Under the pieces are notes generated by a model. The model was not told the origin of the DNA. It saw only the letters and a program-made list of their open reading frames with translations, and made no database searches. A DNA stretch of 64,000 nucleotides from Bacteroidales bacterium (lineage in GTDB: Bacteria > Bacteroidota > Bacteroidia > Bacteroidales > UBA932), in the NCBI GenBank assembly GCA_004556005.1, contig SFJA01000001.1, forward strand, positions 1 to 64,000, written 5' to 3'. Position numbers and translations under genes: made by a program. Within the stretch, counting starts at the first letter, position 1, and the number at the start of each line of letters is the position of its first letter. Positions 58,617-64,000 of this stretch are shown here, in pieces.

Positions 58617-59423
58617 TTACAACCCGAGTTCCTTGGCCTTGTCCCATAGCGAGTCCATTTCTTCCAGACTGAGGTCCTTGAACTGCATGCCTTTCTTGAT
58701 AGTATTTTCCTCGATGTATCCGAATCTTCTCCGGAACTTGCTGCAGCTGCGGTTAAGCGCCTTTTCCGGGTCAGTCCCGTGCAGTCTTGCAGCATTGATG
58801 ACGGCAAAAAGGAGGTCGCCGAATTCTTCCTCGACCGCAGACTGTTCGCCGCTGCCGCAGGCCTCGCGGACCTCGCCCAGCTCTTCCTCGACCTTCGCCC
58901 ACACGTCGGAAGGCTGCTCCCAGTCAAATCCGCAGCCCCGCGCCTTTTCCTGCATCGACAGGGCCTTGAGCAGCGCCGGCATAGTCTCCGGGATCCCTCC
59001 CATCACCGTGCGGTTGCCGTCCTTTTCCTTCGCCTTGACCAGCTCCCAGGTGTCCGCTATCTCCTTCGCGCTGGGCGCTTCCCCTTCCGGGACGAGGCTG
59101 CCGTCCGGGCGGAATACATGGGGGTGCCTGAATTCCATCTTCCCGCATACCTTCATTATGCTGTCGGCTATGTCGAACTGTCCTTTTTCCTGGGCTATCC
59201 TGGCGTAGAATACAAGATGATAGAGAAGGTCGCCTATTTCCTTGCAGATGTCGGCGCTGTCGGCTCTGATGATGGCGTCGCTGAGTTCATAGACTTCCTC
59301 TTCCGTCATAGGCCTTATGCTCTCCATTGTCTGCTCCGCATTCCACGGGCAGCGCTCTCTGAGGGCGTCCATAATGTCGAGCAGTCTGCCGAATGCTTCC
59401 TTTTTTTCTTCCCTGCTGTGCAT
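58617..59423 (-). CDS. mazG: Nucleoside triphosphate pyrophosphohydrolase
   Basis: 268 residues, the length of E. coli MazG. Two MazG domains: the first starts 'LLDIMDALRERCPWNAEQT' and has 'EEVYELSDAIIRADSADICK' (EExxE-type Mg2+ ligands) and 'EIGDLLYHLVFYARIAQE' (ExxD). A second copy: 'WAKVEEELGEVREACGSGEQ' with 'EEFGDLLFAVINAARL'. It cleaves (d)NTPs to NMPs and PPi, cleaning damaged nucleotides. Divergent from prfA with a ~78-nt shared gap. Confidence 0.95.
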   Translation of the reverse strand: MHSREEKKEAFGRLLDIMDALRERCPWNAEQTMESIRPMTEEEVYELSDAIIRADSADICKEIGDLLYHLVFYARIAQEKGQFDIADSIMKVCGKMEFRHPHVFRPDGSLVPEGEAPSAKEIADTWELVKAKEKDGNRTVMGGIPETMPALLKALSMQEKARGCGFDWEQPSDVWAKVEEELGEVREACGSGEQSAVEEEFGDLLFAVINAARLHGTDPEKALNRSCSKFRRRFGYIEENTIKKGMQFKDLSLEEMDSLWDKAKELGL

Positions 59424-59443
59424 ATCAGTTTTGATTGATAGTG

Positions 59444-59451
59444 CAAAAATA
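59444..59451 (-). promoter_or_regulatory. Bacteroidota -7 element for mazG
   Basis: TATTTTTG on the minus strand, 21 nt before the mazG start. Confidence 0.55.
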
Positions 59452-59463
59452 GTGGAAATTTGT

Positions 59464-59471
59464 TAATTTTG
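59464..59471 (+). promoter_or_regulatory. Bacteroidota -7 element for prfA
   Basis: TAATTTTG, 30 nt before the ATG at 59502. It lies back to back with the mazG element. Confidence 0.6.
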
Positions 59472-59501
59472 CACTTTTGAATACTGAACGATTATTTGTA
59501 T

Positions 59502-60590
59502 ATGGCAGAAAACAAGCTATTGGAAAAGGTGCTTTCGCTGCAGGACAAGTTCCAGTCCCTCCAGGAACAGCTCTCCAGCCCGGACGTGATGTCCGATATG
59601 AAGAAGTATGTCCAACTCAACAAGGACTATAAGGAACTTGAGCCTATCATCACAGCAGGAAAGGAATATGAAAAGATGGTCGAGGATCTTGCCTCGGCAA
59701 AGGATATACTCGTAAACGAAAAGGATGAGGAACTGCGCGAGATGGCAAGGGAGGAAATCTCCGACATAGAACCGCGCATTCCCGAAATGGAGCAGAAAAT
59801 CCGTCTTCTTCTCATACCTGCAGATCCGGATGACTCCAAAAATGCCATCGTCGAGATACGTGGCGGCACCGGAGGTGACGAGGCGGCTATCTTTGCCGGA
59901 GACCTTTTCAGAATGTACCAGCATTTTGCTGAGAACAGGGGATGGAAGCTAGAGGTTACCGACCAGACCCCGGGAACCAGCGGCGGATACAAGCAGGTTG
60001 TATTTAAGCTCAGCGGAAACGACGGCGTTTACGGCGTGATGAAATACGAATCGGGCGTGCACCGTGTCCAGAGGGTGCCCCAGACCGAAACCCAGGGCAG
60101 GATACAGACTTCGGCGGCTTCTGTCGCAGTCTTTCCGGAAGCGGGAGAATTTGATGTTGATCTCAGTTGGGACGACATCAGACTTGACCTTTTCTGCTCT
60201 TCCGGTCCGGGAGGACAGGGCGTGAACACAACCTACTCGGCGGTGCGTCTCACCCACATTCCGTCGGGTCTCGTCGTGCAGTGTCAGGAGGAACGCTCGC
60301 AGCTCAAAAACAAGGACAGGGCCTTCGAGGAACTCCGTACCCGACTCTATAACCTTGAACACCAGAAGTATCTCGACGGTATCGCGGCCAAGCGCAAGAC
60401 CATGGTCAGCACCGGTGACCGCTCTGCCAAGATCCGTACTTACAATTATCCTCAGGGACGAGTGACCGACCATCGCATCAACTGGAGTATGTACAACCTT
60501 CCTGTTTTTATGGACGGAGACATCCAGGCTTGCATCGACCAGCTTCAGATAGCCGAGAACGCAGAAAGACTCAAGGAAGCCGGAGACTAG
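59502..60590 (+). CDS. prfA: Peptide chain release factor 1
   Basis: 362 residues from the ATG at 59502; the in-frame TTG at 59496 is a weaker alternative. GGQ motif in '[20 protein letters not shown]' (residue ~232), which catalyses peptidyl-tRNA hydrolysis; class I RF domain with '[17 protein letters not shown]' nearby (contains the recognition loop 'PxT' family region around '[14 protein letters not shown]'), '[19 protein letters not shown]' and '[12 protein letters not shown]'. It ends translation at UAA/UAG. Usual length ~360. Confidence 0.97.
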   Translation: MAENKLLEKVLSLQDKFQSLQEQLSSPDVMSDMKKYVQLNKDYKELEPIITAGKEYEKMVEDLASAKDILVNEKDEELREMAREEISDIEPRIPEMEQKIRLLLIPADPDDSKNAIVEIRGGTGGDEAAIFAGDLFRMYQHFAENRGWKLEVTDQTPGTSGGYKQVVFKLSGNDGVYGVMKYESGVHRVQRVPQTETQGRIQTSAASVAVFPEAGEFDVDLSWDDIRLDLFCSSGPGGQGVNTTYSAVRLTHIPSGLVVQCQEERSQLKNKDRAFEELRTRLYNLEHQKYLDGIAAKRKTMVSTGDRSAKIRTYNYPQGRVTDHRINWSMYNLPVFMDGDIQACIDQLQIAENAERLKEAGD

Positions 60591-60717
60591 TCCGTCCGCT
60601 ATGACTTCCGCCTCATTGACGGGTGTGGAACCGGGATGCGTTTTGTCAGCAGCGTCCGCTTCCCGGCAGTCCGTGCAATCGGCGGCGGGGTAGGAACAAT
60701 AAATCAATCAATGTCTT

Positions 60718-61122
60718 ATGTGGCAGAGAATCCAAACTTTATATCTCGCAGTTGCAACCGTATTGTCCGCTGTATTGTTTTTTGTCAATAAGGCGGAGGG
60801 AGTCAGGATGATAAGTTATATACCTTATCTTATCCTGCTGATAATCATAACCTTGCTGAATCTTATAGCATTGACTTCCTGGACTCATAGAGTTTTCCAG
60901 GCCAGGACGGCGGTGCTCAGCTCCATATTCTGCCTTGCCCTTCAGATATGGCTGGTTGTGGATTTTGTCGTGACGGGAAACGACCCTCTTTTCAGACTGC
61001 CTTCACTTTTTCCTGTCGTCATTCTGATTCTTGACGCGCTTGCCGCTTCGAATATATGGGCTGACGAACTTATGGTCCGCAGTTCTTCCCGCCTGCGCGC
61101 AGCCAAACGCAAAGGCCGCTGA
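60718..61122 (+). CDS. DUF4293 family membrane protein
   Basis: 134 residues with four membrane segments: 'LYLAVATVLSAVLFFV', 'YLILLIIITLLNLIAL', 'SIFCLALQIWLVVDFV' and 'FPVVILILDALAAS'. Opening 'MWQRIQTLYL' and ending '...SSRLRAAKRKGR' with a positive tail, both typical of DUF4293, a small Bacteroidota family. Function unknown. Preceded by a 127-nt gap with no visible signal; convergent with the Clp N-domain gene. Confidence 0.85.
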   Translation: MWQRIQTLYLAVATVLSAVLFFVNKAEGVRMISYIPYLILLIIITLLNLIALTSWTHRVFQARTAVLSSIFCLALQIWLVVDFVVTGNDPLFRLPSLFPVVILILDALAASNIWADELMVRSSSRLRAAKRKGR

Positions 61123-61157
61123 CCGGCTGTCCCGAGGCTGCCCTGCGCGCACTCACG

Positions 61158-61703
61158 CTAACTCAGCGTCGACTTGTCAGCGATGCCGCTGCGCAGTTTG
61201 CTGCGTATGCCCGCCTCGATTGCCTCGGCTATCCTCATCGATGCCTCCGACGGCCCTTCAGGTTCTTCCCTGAAGGCCTCGATCTTCTGTCTGAGGACCA
61301 CGCTGTCAATGCCCTTCCTTTCCAGGAGGAGCCTCCCGAAAGAGTCCGGCTCCCGGCTGATTGTTAGCAGCAGGTGGATGCAGTCGGTGCGACGGTGATG
61401 GTATCGCTCCGCTTCGTAATAGGCAGTGTTGATTGCTCTCAGGGAGGTCATGTCCATCGTTATCCTGCTGATTTCTTCATAGCTTAGGGCCTCTTCCTTC
61501 ATTATGCCCAGGTCAAGGGCATTCTTGAAGAGCTCGGTGTCTATGCCGAGCTGGCGCAGCGTGGATACCCCGCTGTTGTTATTCTGACGTAGCATCCCCA
61601 GTAGCAGGTGATCGGGCGATACTGCACGGTGTCCCGTACGCAGCGCCTCCTCGGAGGCGTAACGTAAAACCGTGCTGAGTTCCCGTGTCAATTCAATCTG
61701 CAT
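61158..61703 (-). CDS. Stand-alone Clp N-terminal-domain protein
   Basis: 181 residues containing only the two Clp-N repeats: 'AVSPDHLLLGMLRQNNNSGV' and 'RTDCIHLLLTISREPDSFG', with the 'LERKGID' linker region. ClpA/B/C ATPase domains are absent. In chaperones this module binds adaptors or substrates. Isolated Clp-N proteins occur in Bacteroidota and plants (ClpT/ClpS-like), so this might regulate a ClpC or ClpP complex elsewhere; direct evidence is lacking. A TATTTTTG element lies 30 nt upstream. Confidence 0.85.
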   Translation of the reverse strand: MQIELTRELSTVLRYASEEALRTGHRAVSPDHLLLGMLRQNNNSGVSTLRQLGIDTELFKNALDLGIMKEEALSYEEISRITMDMTSLRAINTAYYEAERYHHRRTDCIHLLLTISREPDSFGRLLLERKGIDSVVLRQKIEAFREEPEGPSEASMRIAEAIEAGIRSKLRSGIADKSTLS

Positions 61704-61732
61704 TGCTCGTTTCCAATGATTGTTTGTGCTTG

Positions 61733-61740
61733 CAAAAATA
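61733..61740 (-). promoter_or_regulatory. Bacteroidota -7 element for Clp-N gene
   Basis: TATTTTTG on the minus strand, 30 nt before the start at 61703. Confidence 0.55.
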
Positions 61741-61761
61741 GTATTTTTCGCGGATAATTAC

Positions 61762-61769
61762 TATCTTTG
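61762..61769 (+). promoter_or_regulatory. Bacteroidota -7 element for gyrA
   Basis: TATCTTTG, 60 nt before the ATG at 61829. No well-placed -33 TTG. Confidence 0.6.
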
Positions 61770-61828
61770 CACACTTATATGGGACGGTCTGGCGTATCGT
61801 TCCCGGAAGAAATGACAGTTAATGGATT

Positions 61829-64000
61829 ATGACAGATCAGAACAATACAACAGAACTTCTTGAAGAGACACCCAAGGGCATAATCGAGCCGGTGGAGATC
61901 GATCACGAGATGCGTACCGCGTACATCGACTATTCGATGTCGGTTATCGTGTCCCGTGCCCTTCCGGATGTCAGGGACGGTTTGAAGCCGGTTCAGAGAC
62001 GAGTCCTTTTCGGAATGGACGGTCTCGGATTGAATTTTGGCGGACAGACAAAAAAATCCGCGCGTATAGTCGGTGAGGTGCTCGGTAAGTACCATCCGCA
62101 CGGAGACTCCAGCGTATATGATGCAATGGCAAGGCTTGCCCAGTCGTGGAACCAGAGATATCCGCTGGTATTCGGACAGGGTAACTTCGGTTCCATGGAC
62201 GGTGACCCGGTTGCGGCTATGCGTTATACCGAGGCCAAACTTGCAAAGATGACAGAGTCTGTACTCTGCGACCTCGACAAGGATACCGTGGATATGCAGC
62301 TCAATTTCGACGATTCGCTTGAAGAGCCTACGGTGCTCCCTACCAAGCTTCCGCTTCTGCTGCTCAACGGCTCGTCGGGCATTGCTGTCGGTATGGCTAC
62401 AAATATGCCGCCCCACAACCTTTCAGAGTGTTGCGATGCCATCTGCGCCTATATTGACAATCCCGACATTACGGTCGAGGAACTTATGGAGCATATCAAG
62501 GGTCCTGACTTTCCTACCGGAGGCATTATCCTTGGACGTCAGGGCATCATAGATGCATATACCACCGGCCGCGGAAGGATAATCGTAAGGGCCAAGGCGG
62601 ACATCGAGGAAAGCGACAACGGCAGGGAGACCATCGTTGTAACCGAGGTTCCGTATATGGTCAACAAGGCCGATATGATTGCCCGCATAGGCGAGATGAT
62701 TCGCGACAAGAAGATCGAAGGAATCTCAGAGATAAGGGAACTTACCAACCGCGAGGGCATTCGCATAGAGTTTGTCGTCAAGAAGGACGCAAATGCCAAT
62801 GTGGTGCTCAATACGCTCTTTAAATACACTGCCCTCCAGTCCAGTTTCGCCGTGAACAACGTTGCCCTTGTCGGGGGCCGTCCGCGCACGCTTGCGCTTA
62901 AGGACATCATTTCCAATTTTGTCCAGTTCCGACACCAGGTCGTTTACAGGCGCACGAAGTTCGAACTCGAAAAGGCCCAGAAGCGTGCCCACATACTCCA
63001 GGGACTGCTCAAGGCAATAGACATAATCGATGAGGTTATCGCTACGATTCGCCGTTCGGAGAGCGTAGATGAAGCAAGAAACAGTCTCGTCTCACTGTTC
63101 GGATTTACCGATGTGCAGGCAGCTGCAATCGTGGATATGCGTCTGCGTCAGCTCACAGGACTGGAAAAGGAAAAGCTTCAGGCCGAGTATGACGAGATCG
63201 AAAGATTCATCGCCCGCTGCCAGGAGATCCTTGCTTCCGATGCCGAGCAGCTCAATGTCGTAAAGCAGGAAACTCTCGAAATCAAGGAAAAATACGGAGA
63301 CGAGCGCCGCACCGAGATAACGATGAGCGCGGAAGAATTTAACCCTGAAGACTTCTATGCCGACGATGACGTGGTGATTACAATCTCCCACCTGGGCTAC
63401 ATCAAGCGCACTCCGCTGACGGAGTTCCGCACGCAGAGCAGGGGAGGCGTAGGAAAGAAGGCCAGCGCCACAAGGGACGAGGACTTCATCGAGCATATCT
63501 ATGTCGCCAATATGCACAGCACCATGCTGTTCTTTACCGACAAGGGAATGTGCTACCGCCTCAAGGTTTACGAACTGCCGGAGGGTACGCGCACTTCCAA
63601 GGGCCGCGCGGTGCAGAATCTTCTTTCTATCGAAAAGGACGAGATCATCAAGACATACCTCAATGTGGCAAGCATCGAGAGTCCTGAATATACCTCAAGT
63701 CATTTCGTGACTCTCATTACCAAGAGGGGAGTCATCAAAAAGACCAACCTGAGCGAGTACTCCAACAAGCGCAGCCGCAACAAGGGTATCAGGGCCATTG
63801 TCATCCGCGAGGGCGATGAACTTCTCGACGCTCTGCTGACGGATGGAAACGAGCAGATTATGGTTGCTGCCCGCAATGGTTTCTGCTGCCGCTTCAACGA
63901 GGATGACGTGCGTTCGATGGGTCGCAACTCCAGCGGTGTCAAGGCCATCAGCATAGAGGACGAAGACGAGGTTGTAGGCGCTCTGGTAATCAACCCTGCC
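61829..64000 (+). CDS. gyrA: DNA gyrase subunit A (3' partial)
   Basis: 724 codons from the ATG at 61829 to the window edge, with no stop. Start: [20 protein letters not shown], then '[20 protein letters not shown]'. Winged-helix and quinolone-resistance region '[18 protein letters not shown]', where Ser94 and Asp98 match the E. coli Ser83/Asp87 wild-type residues. Catalytic Tyr133 in '[12 protein letters not shown]'. Coiled-coil and beta-propeller repeats follow to the edge, with the GyrA box presumably in 'LSRGGVG'-like '[12 protein letters not shown]'. It pairs with GyrB for DNA supercoiling. Own promoter, convergent neighbours none. Confidence 0.97.
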   Translation, partial: MTDQNNTTELLEETPKGIIEPVEIDHEMRTAYIDYSMSVIVSRALPDVRDGLKPVQRRVLFGMDGLGLNFGGQTKKSARIVGEVLGKYHPHGDSSVYDAMARLAQSWNQRYPLVFGQGNFGSMDGDPVAAMRYTEAKLAKMTESVLCDLDKDTVDMQLNFDDSLEEPTVLPTKLPLLLLNGSSGIAVGMATNMPPHNLSECCDAICAYIDNPDITVEELMEHIKGPDFPTGGIILGRQGIIDAYTTGRGRIIVRAKADIEESDNGRETIVVTEVPYMVNKADMIARIGEMIRDKKIEGISEIRELTNREGIRIEFVVKKDANANVVLNTLFKYTALQSSFAVNNVALVGGRPRTLALKDIISNFVQFRHQVVYRRTKFELEKAQKRAHILQGLLKAIDIIDEVIATIRRSESVDEARNSLVSLFGFTDVQAAAIVDMRLRQLTGLEKEKLQAEYDEIERFIARCQEILASDAEQLNVVKQETLEIKEKYGDERRTEITMSAEEFNPEDFYADDDVVITISHLGYIKRTPLTEFRTQSRGGVGKKASATRDEDFIEHIYVANMHSTMLFFTDKGMCYRLKVYELPEGTRTSKGRAVQNLLSIEKDEIIKTYLNVASIESPEYTSSHFVTLITKRGVIKKTNLSEYSNKRSRNKGIRAIVIREGDELLDALLTDGNEQIMVAARNGFCCRFNEDDVRSMGRNSSGVKAISIEDEDEVVGALVINPA

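Noticed and set aside
1..64000. CRISPR arrays, insertion sequences, prophage or integrase
   Set aside because: No repeat-spacer array, no transposase or integrase motifs, and no terminal inverted repeats seen.

Overview
This 64 kb window reads as a chromosomal segment of a Bacteroidota bacterium, most likely an uncultured or gut-type Bacteroidales. Evidence: many intergenic regions carry the Bacteroidota sigma promoter (TTG or TTTG, about 20 nt, then TAnnTTTG). The genes include order-typical families (fimbrillin-like and FISUMP-type lipoproteins, DUF4290, DUF4293, a DUF3822-like gene before rsmD, TIGR02757, TldD/TldE, a decarboxylase Na+ pump, AddA/AddB-like nucleases). Genes are densely packed with ATGA-type overlaps. 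I see no phage, insertion sequence, CRISPR array or rRNA operon. The genus cannot be fixed from the sequence alone. No stretch over 300 bases lacks a gene; the longest gap (232 nt, between rsmD and pta) holds a short tandem repeat and a terminator.

Layout. 1-2920: two tandem fimbrillin/FISUMP-like surface proteins, the first cut by the window edge. 3008-4138: queuosine pair (queF plus precursor transporter). 4307-7387: an organophosphate antiporter, an SGNH hydrolase and a membrane LytTR regulator with mapped divergent promoters. 7399-16047: a tight eight-gene minus-strand run, pepD - TIGR02757 - zeta-like kinase - tldD - tldE - Cys-tailed SlyD-like FKBP - GT2 glycosyltransferase - trkA. 16080-17481: HAD lipoprotein, tRNA-Gln and tadA. 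17551-25576: polA, a sigma factor, then glpA - compact glpB - glpC - HAD-IIA phosphatase - rsmG. 25617-33223: rpmH with a clear terminator, then oadG-oadA-oadB-alr-C1 aminopeptidase-second antiporter.

33226-43517: a six-gene minus-strand run, DUF4290 - ftsK - lolA-like - lytic transglycosylase - addB - addA. 43567-46843: a compact plus-strand cassette of HPr-kinase-like protein, Ser-His S26 peptidase, PqqD-family protein and ABC exporter. It resembles the tailoring and export half of a lasso-peptide or other RiPP cluster, but no precursor or cyclase is visible; this is the best candidate here for an undescribed system. 46855-64000: a FISUMP lipoprotein, apbE, a ComEC-like membrane channel, ackA, a kinase/MATE/FKBP/DHH run, a pilin-like protein with a DUF3822-like partner and rsmD, pta, mazG, prfA, DUF4293, a stand-alone Clp N-domain protein and gyrA, which runs off the window end.

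How it fits together. The GlpABC, antiporter, oxaloacetate decarboxylase and Pta/AckA genes suggest an anaerobe that oxidises glycerol-3-phosphate through a membrane dehydrogenase, couples decarboxylation to Na+ export and makes ATP from acetyl phosphate. The remainder is mostly housekeeping (replication, recombination, cell-wall turnover, tRNA and rRNA modification). Odd details include a PolA whose proofreading residues appear lost, a very short GlpB, a 14-cysteine tail on the SlyD-like protein, and a four-copy 12-nt repeat in the ftsK linker.
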